Below, in pieces: positions 34,036-45,364 of a stretch of DNA of 64,000 bases (within the stretch, counting starts at the first letter, position 1; the number at the start of each line of letters is the position of its first letter). The DNA is from Benincasa hispida. Taxonomy: Eukaryota; Streptophyta; Magnoliopsida; Cucurbitales; Cucurbitaceae. The notes under the pieces are model-generated. The model had not been told where the DNA came from. It worked only from the letters and a program-made list of their open reading frames with translations, and ran no database searches. A program made the position numbers and the translations under genes. Location: the NCBI RefSeq assembly GCF_009727055.1, contig NC_052354.1, positions 39,268,046 to 39,332,045 on the forward strand, written 5' to 3'.

Positions 34036-34273
34036 TCCAAGTGAGAACAAAGTGTTTGTTTCCATTAATGCTATCTTCTTGGAAGAAGATCACATGAGGG
34101 ATCATAAGCCATGAAGTAAGCTCGTTTTACATGAGATCTCAAGTGAGACTGAGACTGTTGAGGGTTTAACAAGATTTGTTGAACAGGCCGACAGATCAAC
34201 AAGAGTTGTTGAGTTCAGGACATCTAGTCAACCAGCTTAAAAGTTGAGACTGCCTTGATGTAGTGGGAGGGTT

Positions 34274-34935
34274 ATGAACCCACCGGATCGCTACATGGGT
34301 TTGGCTGTTACCCAAAACGTCATTACGAATGATGGGGTCGAGGATTTGTTGTCTTTTAAGAAAGCAATGGAGGATGTTGACAAAGATGAATGGGTTAAGG
34401 CCATGAACCAGGAAATGGAGTCTATGTACTTCAATAATGTCTGGGAGCTTTTTGATCCACCTGATGGGGTAAGACCTATTGGGTGTAAGTGGATCTATAA
34501 GCAAAAGAGTGGTGTAGATGGAAAGGTGCAAACCTTTAAGGCTAGACTCGTGGCAAAGGGTTATACCCAGGTTGAGGGAGTTGACTATGAGAAAACTTTC
34601 TCACCTGTTGTCATGCTACAGTCTATCAAGATTCTCCTATCCATAGCCACATTTTATGATTATGGAATATGACAAATGGATATCAAGACTGCCTTTCTGA
34701 ATGGTAATCTTAAGGAGACCATCTATATGACTCAACCAGAGGGTTCGTAGTTCCAGATCAAGAGCAAAGAGTTTGCCAACTTAATAGGTCCATTTATTGG
34801 CTGAAACAAGCATCTAGATCTTGGAACATCAGATTTGACACTGATGTCAAGTTGTTTGGCTTTGACCAGAACGTTGATGAGCCTTATGTTTACAAGAAGA
34901 TCATCAACAGCTCAGTAGCTTTCCTGGTACTGTAG
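34274..34935 (+). pseudogene. Copia reverse transcriptase (element C), catalytic box deleted
   Basis: Start block DEWVKAMNQEMESMYFNNVW, then GCKWIYKQKSGVDGKVQTFK and ARLVAKGYTQVEGVDYEKTF. After a TGA (34670-34672), QMDIKTAFLNGNLKETIYM continues, and VYKKIINSSVAFLVL ends at 34932. The catalytic YVDD segment that should follow, kept in H, is missing: sequence jumps to the end of RNase H. Confidence 0.9.
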
Positions 34936-34943
34936 GTCCATTT

Positions 34944-35096
34944 ATGCTTGTATATGGAGCTAAGGATCTGATCCTTACGGGATACAGCGTTGCTCATCCC
35001 TTTACAAAGGCCCTCACGGCTAACATGTTCGAGGGTCACCTAGAGAGTCTGGGTCTGCGGGACATGCGTCATCTTGCTAGGGTGAGTGGGAGATGA
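34944..35096 (+). pseudogene. Copia RNase H C-terminus (element C)
   Basis: Short block VAHPFTKALTANMFEGHLES and GLRDMRHLARV ending at TGA 35094-35096, the usual end of pol in this group. Roughly 1 kb of RT/RNase H is deleted before it. Confidence 0.75.
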
Positions 35097-35185
35097 TACT
35101 GGGGTATGCCCTAGTTATTGCATATTGTGCAATTTTATATTTTATTATACATTAGTCTCACGAGTCATTAGGACAAGTGGGAGAT
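35097..35185 (+). promoter_or_regulatory. Element C 3' end and polypurine tract
   Basis: Short untranslated piece ending GGACAAGTGGGAGAT (to 35185) directly before the LTR start TGTTGGG, the standard plus-strand primer of plant Copia elements. Confidence 0.85.
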
Positions 35186-36462
35186 TGTTGGGATTGGTGT
35201 CCTAATTCTCCCGGAGTCTCGTTGTTTTGTAAAGATACACATTGTTCAATGAATAAAATAAGTGTTATTTAATTTTGGCATTTACTAATATCCAATAAAC
35301 AAAGCTTCTTGGTTATCTTATGTGAACTTAAGCATGTATATGTGATATACATGTTGATCATGCCTTAAGTGAAAACCTAAATCGGTCTGTAATATAAGGA
35401 TTAAGGTGGGACACCTGATCTTGGTGACACTACGGATACAGCCTGCTTTGTAGAGGTTTGCAAGTGTTGTAAACTACTATAGATGGTAGATCCTGACCAT
35501 TGTGGAGACGTGGAGCGGGGGTGTCTTATACAAAGAGTTTGTATAAGACCTGGACCACGAGATACCTAGACTCTGTATATAACGTCGTTGATACTAGAGA
35601 CTTGCATCTCACCTAAATGACCATAGGTGACATGACCTCAATCCTGAGTGTTTTGGGAACTCTTGCCTTTGAGGGCGGTTCTTTGATTAGTATGGGTGAG
35701 AGTGGCCAGATTGCCAACTCAACATGCCTACCTTTTTGGGGACTTGTCTGATCTAGGAGCTAGAAACTCAATCCACAATATGGAATTCACTCCTTTCCCA
35801 TAGCAGGGATAAGTAGAGAGATTACTCCCTTAAGGGCTGATTCCAGGGTTTGAACATAGTTGTCACAACTTCTCTTTGGAAGAGAAGACTCAGTCATAGT
35901 AGGACTATGACTTATGTTCACTAGAGAGATCAGTGGTACTTAAGGAGACAGATGTAACTACAGGGTATAACAGTTATTGGCCCAGCTGTACTTACGAGCG
36001 ACCTGTGAAGGGTTGTCGCATTGCTAATTGGTTAAGATGGACACATAATACATCTGTAGTAAGGAGAGTACAACTGTCGGTCTTTAGTGGAGTGCCTGGC
36101 AGTTAATGGATGGTGGATCCCATGACGAAAGAGTTTAGTCAGTTACTCACGTACCGTTGGAGCTTTGGAGCTATAGGTCCATGAGGTCCCCTTAGTAGCT
36201 TGGATTCTGTTGAGGATCAGTTCTTGGTGTTGATTTGAAATTTCAAATTGACAAGAGGTATTTTGATTATATATGATATAATCGGTATGAGTATGAGATA
36301 CATCTAGTGGAGGATTGATGTAAATGAGATTTACATTAAGTACCATGGAATATGAATGAAAAAGAACTATGGTTTATATGTTTCATGAGATGAAATATTA
36401 AAAACTATAGGTTATAAATATAAGTATGATAAGTTGGTTATCATTTATATTTATAATAATAT

Positions 36463-37071
36463 ATTAATTTATTGGATAATTAATACTTTTTCTTTTAAAT
36501 AACCAAAGTAGTGGGTGGTTATTGGATCATGGTAACCGTGGAGTTTAAAAGGAAAGTGATTTCCTATTTTTTGAAAAAGAGTTTTTTAGCAAAAAGATTG
36601 AAAAGGATTTTTGAGTTTCCTCTCGTTGTATAAACTCATGTAAGTCGTCAAGTAAATACGGATTTACATAAACGATGGCTGGACGAGCAAAACGATCGTG
36701 CAGGTACGGGCTAAACAATCGGTGCAGTGTTTTTACTAAACGATTCGCACTCAGCTTTGCTAAATTGATTGTTGGCCCAAGGTAAACGATCGTGTAGAGT
36801 TTGTAGGCGACAGACCGAGCTAAACGATAGAGCTAAACGATCGCATAGCTTTTAACTTGACGATCACATGTTTTATCTAAACGATTGGGCATCGACCTAT
36901 TACGATAGGTCTCCGCCTTCTCCCACTTGCCCAGTCGTGTACGCGATCGTTGTTTCTTCCTTCGTGTCCTCATACCATTCCAATCAGCCCACACCTCGGG
37001 ATTCTTCACACCGAGAATATCCAAGGTCGCTTGTTGGTTGTGTCAGACTCAACTCGACACCGGTCGAGGTT
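36463..37071 (+). repeat. Segment duplicated across gap, copy 1
   Basis: Begins near TTATTGGATAATTAATAC and ends TCGACACCGGTCGAGGTT. Repeated almost base for base at 37097-37695. Confidence 0.85.
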
Positions 37072-37096
37072 NNNNNNNNNNNNNNNNNNNNNNNNN
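37072..37096. other. Assembly gap (25 N)
   Basis: Short fixed-size gap between two copies of the same LTR stretch; typical of overlapping contig ends that were not merged. Confidence 1.
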
Positions 37097-37695
37097 AATT
37101 ATTGGATAATTAATACTTTTTCTTTTAAATAACCAAAGTAGTGGGTGGTTATTGGATCATGGTAACCGTGAGGTTTAAAAGGAAAGTGATTTCCTATTTT
37201 TGTAAAAAGAGTTTTTTACAAAAAAGATTGAAAAGGATTTTTGAGTTTTCTCTCGTTGTATAAACTCATGTAAGTCGTCAAGTAAATACGGATTTACTAA
37301 ACGATGGCTGGACGAGCAAAACGATCGTGCAGGTACGAGCTAAACAATCGTGTCGAGTGTTTTTACTAAACGATTCGCACGCACACTTTGCTAATCTGAT
37401 TGTTGGCCCAAGGTAAACGATCGTGTAGAGTCTGTAGGCGACAGACCGAGCTAAACGATAGAGCTAAACGGATCGCATAGCTTTTACTTGACGATCACAT
37501 AGTTTTATCTAAACGATTGGGCATCGACCTATACGATAGGTCTCCGCCTTCTCCCACTTGCCCAGTCGTGTACAGCGATCGTTTGTTTCTTCCTTCGTGT
37601 ACCTCATACCATTCCAATCAGCCCACCCTCGGGATATTCTCACACCGAGAATATCCAAAGGTCGCTTGTTTGGTTTGTTCAGACTCAACTCGACA
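37097..37695 (+). repeat. Segment duplicated across gap, copy 2
   Basis: AATTATTGGATAATTAATAC to GACACCGTCGAGG; see copy 1. Confidence 0.85.
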
Positions 37696-38103
37696 CCGTC
37701 GAGGTTTTCTGGAGATCCTTAGTGTGGGTGCTGCTTGCGGAAGAAGTTCGTTATTGTGTTCGGAGTAGTTTTCGTGACGCGAACGGAGATCGTCCCCGAT
37801 ACTTGAGTCGGCGACCTGAGTGATTTCGGTGCGGATGTGCGGATTGTTGTGGATCAAAGTGTTCGTGTTGGTTGTTGTTGTTTTCGATTGCGTGTTCGCG
37901 CAACGGAGCGTGGAGACATCTTCTGACCTATATGCGTAGAGTTTACTCTGTTTGTTTTGTATTTTACATGATGTAATTTCTAAATGAATCACTATAACCT
38001 TTGTTTGAAGTCGACTGTAAATGTATTATTGATTCATGATTGTGTAATTTGGAATAATCTTTTTTCCGCTGCTCATGGAAATCTCACTTCCGATTTCCTT
38101 TTA

Positions 38104-38586
38104 GATCGGTAAATTTTCCTCCTTTGTCCTGCCATTCAATACCAGTCTGAACAGGAGCCCACCGTCGTGATTCTCACCACCAAGAATTACCAGGTTAGCC
38201 TTGTTGCGTGGTAGTCACTCAACTTTCGATAAACACAGTCGAGGTTTTTCTGGAGTCCGTTTTCATGCTCGCTAAGGAGTTTCTGTGGCCCGAGGCGATC
38301 GTTTGAGGACGAGCGCTGAAGAGTCGTGCGGTGTTGCGTCCATGGGAGATCGAGCGTTCGAGTGCTGTTGTTTCGACGCGTCGTGCGCAACGGGAGCATG
38401 GAAGGACGCTTCTTCGATTGTTCGTATAGTTTGCTCTTTGTGTATTTGTATTTTTCATGCTGTAATTTCTACATTTTAATTGTATAACCGCATGTTTGAA
38501 GTCGACTGTAAATGTTATGCTCATTTATGATTGTGATTTGGAATTTGTTCCGCTGCTCATGGAAATCTCATATTTGATTTCCTTCA
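38104..38586 (+). repeat. Solo LTR S1 (C family), right part
   Basis: GATCGGTAAATTTTCCTCCT to ATTTGATTTCCTTCA, the exact remainder of the LTR that broke off at 22772. Flank AAATA (38587-38591) matches 21238-21242. Confidence 0.9.
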
Positions 38587-38591
38587 AAATA

Positions 38592-39296
38592 AACCATACA
38601 CCACATATATAATAAAATTATAAAAGCAATATTAGACTGAAATTAGCATCCTAAACATTAATTAAATTAATATAACACTTATATTAATTTAATTAATGAA
38701 AATAAAAAATAATTAATTATTACAAAATAATAATAACTAAATACATAAAAAATGCCTTTAAGTAAGCTTGAAGCCACAATCTGTAAACGACCTCAGACGG
38801 GCATTGAACTTTCGGAGCATTGCAATGCTCTAACCGAGCATCGTGATGCTGACTTTTGTGTAGCCGTAGTGTACCCCTATGCTACTCACAACATCCTGAC
38901 GCTCCGCATAGCATTGCAACACTATGGCTGGAGCGTAGCGATGTTGGGCTTTCTGCCTTACAGCGTAGGACAAGCATCGCGACGCTCGAGCCTTATGCTT
39001 TAGGGTAGAAAGCTTCCTTTGCTTCACTCGTTTATCTGTTTTGCTCCATTCTTGCTCCAAATTTCTCCAAATTGAATCCGAAAACTTCTACGAGTGACAC
39101 GGACTAAATACAGATTTGATTGCAAGAATTGAATACTAAAAAATACATCGGGCCCTTACAAACCGACTGAATAAACTAGTAAAGACTGCGCCAATTTTGA
39201 AACATCCAATGAGCAAACCATCAACATTCAAAACGCATATTATACACCCACCAACAACTCTAAATTGATGTTCGAATACGAAAATCATAAACACAA
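38592..39296 (-). other. Leader of element F next to primer site, with palindromic words
   Basis: Contains AGCATTGCAATGCT, GCATCGTGATGC, GCATTGCAACACT and AGCATCGCGACGCT between 38815 and 39000. Also one ATATAACACTTATAT hairpin at 38668. No convincing ORF; the 83-codon frame at 38752 is a by-product of the repeats. Confidence 0.7.
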
Positions 39297-39312
39297 CCTG
39301 ACTCTGATACCA
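39297..39312 (-). promoter_or_regulatory. Primer-binding site, initiator tRNA-Met type (element F)
   Basis: Minus strand TGGTATCAGAGTCAGG, close to the standard complement of initiator tRNA-Met (TGGTATCAGAGCCAGG). Confidence 0.85.
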
Positions 39313-39314
39313 AT

Positions 39315-39874
39315 CGAAGGGTGTGGAGTACCCTGAAGTGGAAGCAATTGATTGTCTTTATGTCCCAATTTTTTTTTTTACATAATATGAAATACAGAGG
39401 GACATAAACTTTGATAAACAAAAAATTAATTAAGCATACATTTCTATTGTCAATTTTGGAGGAAATAGAGAGAATGATAATATATCCTTGAAGTACCACA
39501 ACTTCACGTATCCTCTCCACAGCCAAGATCACGATCTTTTCCTCACAAACTTGAACACCACAAAGTCAGCAAGCATTGCTCCAAATTGAACACCACCACT
39601 ATGAGTCCAAGTTATTCTCTAGGATGAGAACCAAAGAAGAGTTCCATGGGATCGATTAGAAGAATTTTGGTGAAGGGGAAGATTTTACTATTGAGAAAAT
39701 TTTCACAGAGTTTTTACTAGAGAGTTGGAGAATGAATATCATCATACCATCAAACTATTTTTCACCATCATTCCCTCTCTATCTGTCTCATGTATATAAG
39801 AAGTTACAGGGGGTAGAGGGAGTTATTACTCCCTCCCCTTTTTTTAATTTAAAAAATTCAAAATTCAAAATTTT

Positions 39875-39911
<37 letters not shown>

Positions 39912-42900
39912 ACTATATATTATATCACATATAATACAACCTATAGTTTATTACTCTCTCATATAACCTATAGTATTAATATGAATATTTATATTAATTT
40001 TGATCTATGGTTTTTATATGAATTACATTCATATAATTAATATTTGAATCATATTCAAACATTTATTTCTTTCATTAAAACTTTATATTATAATGTATAT
40101 GTTGGGGTTGATGTCCTAAATCTCGTAGGGTACTATAGTTTGTAAATGTATTGAACAAAATCATTGTTTATTTAATAAAATATATGATATTTTATTCCAT
40201 ATTTTTGTTACATTAACCACAAACCAATAAACTGACATCCATGGTTATTTTGTAATTTAAACATGTATTTAGAGACATACAGGTGGATCATATTTAAGTG
40301 ATAACCTAAATGGTCTGTAGTAGATGGATAAGGCTGTGTACCTTATCCTGGTGACACTATGAGTATGGCTCGCTTTGTAGGTGTTACAATTGTTGTAAAG
40401 TGCTACAAATGATTTGATCCTGATCATTCATGTATAGACATGTGAGCGGGGATATTCTATACAAAGGAGTTAGTATAAGACCGGACCACGAAATGCTTAG
40501 TCTCATTATATAACACCGTTCATAATAGAAACTTACATTTCACCAGGATGACCATAGGTAACTTGACCTGAATCCTGAGTGAGTTATGAACTCCTACCTA
40601 TGAGGGCAGTCTTTTTATTTGTATGGGTGAGAGTGGTCAGATCGCCGACTCAATAAGCCTACCATTTTGGGGATTCATTTGATTGAGGAGTTGGGAACAC
40701 AGCTACACAAGAAGAAATTCACTTCTTCTCCGCAATCGGGGTAAATAGATAAATTGCTCCCTTAAGGGCTGATTTCGGGGCTTGAACAATGTGGCGCCAC
40801 ACCCTCTCCTGGCTCGAGAGAGGTTAAGTCATAGTTGGACTGGGATCTATTGTTCATTAGAAGAATCAGTGGTACTTAAGGAGTTAGATGTAACTACAGG
40901 GGCAAAACAGTAATTTTGGCCTAGCTTACGAGCAATTTGTGAAGGGTCATCGTATTGTTGATTGGTCGTATTCAATGGATACATAAATATATCTATAGTG
41001 CGAAGAGTGCAGCTGTCGGTCTTTAGTGGAGTGCCCAACAGTTAACGAATGGTGAATGATTTAATTAAAGAGTTTGATTAATTATACATTTACTGTTAGA
41101 GCTTCAAGCTACAGGTCCATGAGGTCCCCTTGATAGCTCAATAGGATTAAATGAGAATCAGTTTTTGGATTAATTTGAATATTCAAATTAATAGAGAGAT
41201 TTAATTATATATGATATAATTAAGTTATTTTAATTATATGTGATATAATTATTATAACGTACTTGATATATTATAGATTAATTGAGAGGATATAATATAA
41301 ATGTGATTTATATTAAATGTCATATTAGAGAGAAAAGAAACTATGGGTTATATTGTATGTGATAAAATATTAAATCTATAGGTTATATGTTATATTTAAT
41401 GTAACATATAAAATTATATATATATATATATGATAAGTTAGTTCTCATATTTATATTTATATTTATTTTATTTTATTTTAAATAAAAATTCTCCCCCCCT
41501 TTTCTACGTGGGTGGTTGTGGTATTTTTTTTTTTTTTTTTTTGAAAGATAGGAGAGAGTCTCCTTCTTCCATAATCTGCTTATCGATTTTGAGAGTGAAG
41601 AAAAAGAGACAGAAGAGTTCTGTGAGTTTTGGAATTGTTGGTTAACAATTTCAATACTTCCTTTTCTCTTCTAAAATTTCTCTCTTTCCAAAATAGTCAA
41701 AGCCCACCACTCCTTGGTTCTCTACCTGAGAACACCGAGGAAACCATTGTGGTTGTGATCTTGTTCTTGATCGAGGTTTTTCTTGAAGAAAGTTTTCAAG
41801 GCATTCGTGTACTATTCGAGGGATTCTTGAAGAAAAGTCTTCAAATGTAAGGTTCTAAAACCTAATTATATAGCATGTTGTAATTTATGTAAATGCATAT
41901 CTTGTTCTTGATTTACTGTAAAATGTACATTCAATGAAAAATGGGATTTGGGACGATCTTTCTTCTGCTCACGGTTCCCTTCAATTTGGGATCCTTCAGT
42001 ATCATGTATATTATATTAATTATATATATAATTAATTTCTTTTTATTAATTTGAACAATTCAAATTAATCCAAAATTAATTTGATTCTCATTAATCCTTA
42101 TTGAGCTAATAGAGGACCTTATGGACCTATAGATTGAAGTTTCAATAATACTTTATTAATTAATTAATTAAACTCTTTTAATTAAATTAATCAACCTTTA
42201 TTAATTGGCAGTCACTCCACTAAAGACCGATAGATGCATTCTTCGTATTTTATATATTTTTTTGTTTCCATTGGATATAACCAATCAATAGTGCGTTGAC
42301 CTTTTATAAATTGCTCGTAAGTACAGCTGAATCAAAATTACCGTTTTACCCATGTAGTTACATCTAACTTCTTAAGCACCATTGATCCCTCTAATGAACA
42401 ATTAGTTATAGTCCAACTATAACGAAACCCCTCTCAAACCAGGAGATGGTGTGGCGCCAGCCCTTAAGAAAGTAATTTATCTACTTACCCTAATAATATG
42501 GAAGGAATGAATTCATTCGTGTGTAGTTGTGTTCTCTCGGAATTAGCCTTTAAGAAAGTAATTTATCTACTTACCCTAATAATAGGGAAGGAGTGAATTC
42601 ATTATTGTTAATTGTGTTCCCAAAAATGGTAGACTTATTGAGTCGGTGAATTTAGCCACTCTCACCCATACAAATCAAAGGCCTACCCTCATAAGCAGAA
42701 GTTCACAACTCACTCAGGATTAAGATCAAGTCACCTATGGTCATCCTGGTGAAATGTAAGTCTCTTCTAGCATCGGTGTTATAAAAAGAGACTATTCATT
42801 TCATGGTCTGGTCTTACTCAAACTCTTTGTATAGGATACCCTCGCTCACATGTCTCCACATGAATAATCAAGACCAGATCATTTGTAACACTTTACAATA

Positions 42901-43200
42901 ATTGTAACAACTACAAAGTGGGTCGTATTCGTAGTGTCACTAGGATAAGGTACCCAACCTTATCCATCTACTACAGACTGTTCAGGTTATTACATAAACA
43001 TGAACCACTTGTATGTCTCCACATACATGTTTAACTTATATCTAATAACCTTGGATCTTAGTTTATTGGTTTTGGGGTTAATGTAACTAAATGTCAAATA
43101 AAATACAACTTATTTTATTAGATAAATAAAAATTTTGTATAAAAAAATTATAAACTACAAGACCACAAGATTTAGGGCATCAATCCTAATAAATCTAACA
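39315..43200 (-). repeat. Element F 5' LTR with solo LTR G inside
   Basis: Minus-strand start at 43200 reads TGTTAGATTTATTAGGATTG; end near 39315 (CCTTCG, next to the primer site). Without G (40100-41998 plus duplication) it is ~1980 bp. An (AT)n run lies at 39877-39908. Confidence 0.75.
40100..41998 (+). mobile_element. Solo LTR G (Copia)
   Basis: 1899 bp, TGTTGGGGTTGATGTCC to TTTGGGATCCTTCA, no internal region. Flanks GTATA (40095-40099) and GTATC (41999-42003). Same family as the LTR it sits in but opposite orientation. A T-run is at 41522-41543. The small ORF at 41629 lies in the LTR and has no supported product. Confidence 0.88.
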
Positions 43201-43742
43201 ATAAGAAAAACAAGTAAAGGCACATAGAGTTTGTTAAACCAGTTCGGTGATAAACCACCTACGTCTAGGGGATAGTGTGTCCAGGGAAGATAATCCACCA
43301 TTTTTAATAAGTCAAGCGTTTGCAATGTAATACTTATCTTTAAAGTAACGACTTTTATAGTGACTTACGAGGAGCCTAACTTGATGAATACCTAGGCTCC
43401 CTTAGATGCAAGACTCCTTCTCTATATGAACTTAGGCTCCTCCTAAGTTGTTGAATATTAGTGGTTGACACTTCTACACTCCGTAGTATAAGAGACTCCC
43501 TATCTTTTTGAAGTTATCTTTCTAGTCACTTATTGCCTTAGGCTCCCCCTAAGATGGAGAATTCCTCCTCAAGCGATAGTTTTTGGCTCCCCCTAAAATC
43601 GAGAACCCCTTCTTTGAATTAAAGTCTCATGCTCCCTTTGACCAAGAATCCTTCTCTATAATGAAGTCTTAGGCTCCCCTTAAGACTGAGAATCTCTTCT
43701 CTATAGTGATGCCTTAGGCTCCCCCTAAGACAAAAATTATCT
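43201..43742. repeat. 45-bp minisatellite with TTAGGCTCCCCCTAAG core
   Basis: From about 43380 to 43735 at least seven diverged units of ~45 bp: TTAGGCTCCCC(C/T)TAAGA then (C/G)GAGAATCT(C/T)TTCTCTAT plus a short tail. Units start near 43390, 43428, 43550, 43590, 43632, 43668 and 43714. The core is itself an interrupted palindrome (CTTAGG...CCTAAG). No coding sense. 43201-43380 has no recognised feature. Confidence 0.75.
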
Positions 43743-43949
43743 TCAATGTTTTACACCTATCAATCGATGAATTTGCATAGCAAAATACAGTGAGTAAAGA
43801 TTAAATATGGACCCTGATGTGGATTTTCGAGAATCCCGATCAGTCTGAAAGTCAGAGTTCATGTATCCTATAAGAATCAAATCCTTATCTCCATACACAA
43901 GCATATAGTCCCTCGTTCTTCGAAGGTACTTGAGGATTGTTTTTATCAT
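43743..43949 (-). pseudogene. Copia RNase H fragment (element H)
   Basis: Minus frame gives ILKYLRRTRDYMLVYG, GYMNSDFQTDRDSRKSTSGS: the junction of the RT C-terminus and RNase H, whose first catalytic Asp is in the GY(M/C)(N/D)SDFQ motif. Truncated after ~68 codons at the minisatellite. Confidence 0.8.
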
Positions 43950-44111
43950 TATCTAATGATCTAATCCTGTATTGGATTGATATCTATAGACAATCTCTAT
44001 CGCATAGCAAATGTCAGGTCTAGTAAATAACATTGCATACATAAGGCTATAAACAGTCGATGCATAGGGAATTTGTCTCATTGCCTCAACCTCTTGAGGA
44101 GTTTTAGGACA

Positions 44112-45218
44112 TTATTCCTTAGATAATACAATTCCATGACTGAAAGGTAATAAACTCTTTTTGGAATTGTGCATCAAATATCTAACAAGTATCTTATCAA
44201 TATACGATGCCTGAGATAAGGCTAACTTTTTGTTCTTTCGATCCTTGATGGTCTGGATCCCTAGAACAAATTGCACTTCTCCCAAATATTTCATTTGGAA
44301 TTAGGTGACCAGTCATTTCTTTACATCAATCAGAAAACCTATATTATTTCCAATGAGTAGGATATCATCCACATAAAGCACGAGGAAAGCTACTGAGTTG
44401 TTGATGATTTTCTTGTAAACACAAGACTCATCAACATTATGATTAAAGTCATAAGATTTGATCGTAGTATCAAATATTATATTCCAACATCGAGATGTTT
44501 ATTTCAGTCCATAAATGAACCGATTAAGCTTCCAAACCTTTTGCTCTTTATCTTAATCAATGAATTCTTCTGGTTGATTCATGTAGATGGTATGTTCAAG
44601 GTTGCCATTAAAAAAATCAGTCTTTACGTCCATTTTCCATATTTCATAGTCATAATATGTGGCTATGGACAAGAGAATTCTAATAGAATTTAACATGACA
44701 ATAGGTGAGAAAGTTTCTTCATAGTCCACTCCCTGAACCTAGGTATAACCCTTTGCCACAAGTCTAGCTTTAAAGGTCTGTACCTTTCCATCTACACCTC
44801 TTTTTCTCTAGTAGATCCACTTACAAACTATAGGTTTTACCCCATCAGGTTGATCTACAAGCTCCCAGACATAATTGAAGTACATAGACTCCATTTCTTG
44901 ATTCATGTCTTTAATCCATTAATCCTTGTCAACATCTTTCATTGCTTGTTTACAAGACAATAGATCCTCAACACCATCATCAGCTATGATGTCTTGGGCT
45001 TCTATTAAACTCATGTAGTGTATAAATGGGTTCATAACCCTTTCACTACATTGAGGCAATCTCAACCCTTGAGATGGATGTGCATGACTAGATGAACCGC
45101 CATCAACAACTCTTGTTGATGTATCAGCCCCTTCAACAACCCTTGTTAAAGTCTTAATAGATTCATTGGAAATTTCACTTAAAATAATTTTACTTCGTGG
45201 TTTATGGTCCCTCATGCG
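44112..45218 (-). pseudogene. Copia reverse transcriptase (element H), YVDD kept, several stops
   Basis: Starts MRDHKPRSKIILSEI at 45215, the conserved stretch after integrase, then EDLLSCKQAMKDVDKD. A stop, then MNQEMESMYFNYVWEL, FKARLVAKGYTQVQGVDYEE, KMDVKTDFFNGNLEHTIYM. The catalytic LYVDDILLIG has YVDD codons at 44364-44375. MKYLGEVQFVLGIQTIKDR and SQASYIDKILVRY follow. Stops and frameshifts are scattered, so it is inactive despite the intact box. Confidence 0.88.
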
Positions 45219-45364
45219 TGTTGGGGTTAACGCCCTAAATCTCGTAGGGTCCTATAGTTTGTAAACATTATTGAACAAACTCATTGTGTATTTAATAAAA
45301 TATATGATATTTTATTCAAATTCATTGTCTATAAAATATATGATATTTTAGTTGCATTGACCAC
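45219..45364 (+). repeat. Copia LTR K, left part
   Basis: TGTTGGGGTTAACGCCCTAA to TTGCATTGACCAC, same family as solo LTR G. Interrupted by element E; ACCAC (45360-45364) is E's target duplication. Confidence 0.85.

Larger units (their letters stand above)
22773..38103 (+). mobile_element. Element C: Ty1/Copia retrotransposon inserted in solo LTR S1
   Basis: Flanked by GATCG at 22768-22772 and 38104-38108, a perfect 5-bp duplication. 5' LTR in three pieces (22773-22948, 25104-25275, ~29165-29938), primer site at ~29941, leader to ~32700, protease, integrase, broken RT/RNase H, purine tract and 3' LTR 35186-38103. Gag is missing between leader and protease. Defective. Confidence 0.9.
35186..38103 (+). 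repeat. Element C 3' LTR, containing gap and probable false duplication
   Basis: Starts TGTTGGGATTGGTGTCCTAA, ends ...CCGATTTCCTTTTA. TATAAATA at 36413-36420. Length 2918 against 2164 for S2, because about 600 bases occur twice around 25 N. The second copy and the following 400 bases show single-base insertions against other copies (for example CGATCGTTTGTTTC), suggesting uncorrected read errors. Confidence 0.85.
19313..43200 (-). mobile_element. Element F: Ty1/Copia retrotransposon, minus strand, heavily interrupted
   Basis: Reading leftwards: 5' LTR 43200-39315 (with solo LTR G inside), primer site 39312-39297, leader 39296-38592 and 21242-~19560 (with S1 and C inside), then gag fragment ~19500-19313, where element A interrupts. 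The remaining pol would lie left of the window. Closest relatives here are H and C. Confidence 0.75.

Noticed and set aside
38752..39060. 83- and 76-codon ORFs in the F leader
   Set aside because: Overlap on both strands in palindromic words, which keep both strands free of stops by chance.
43743..43949. CRISPR-like direct repeats next to this block (43380-43740)
   Set aside because: Units of ~45 bp are contiguous and diverged, without unique spacers, in a plant genome; a minisatellite.
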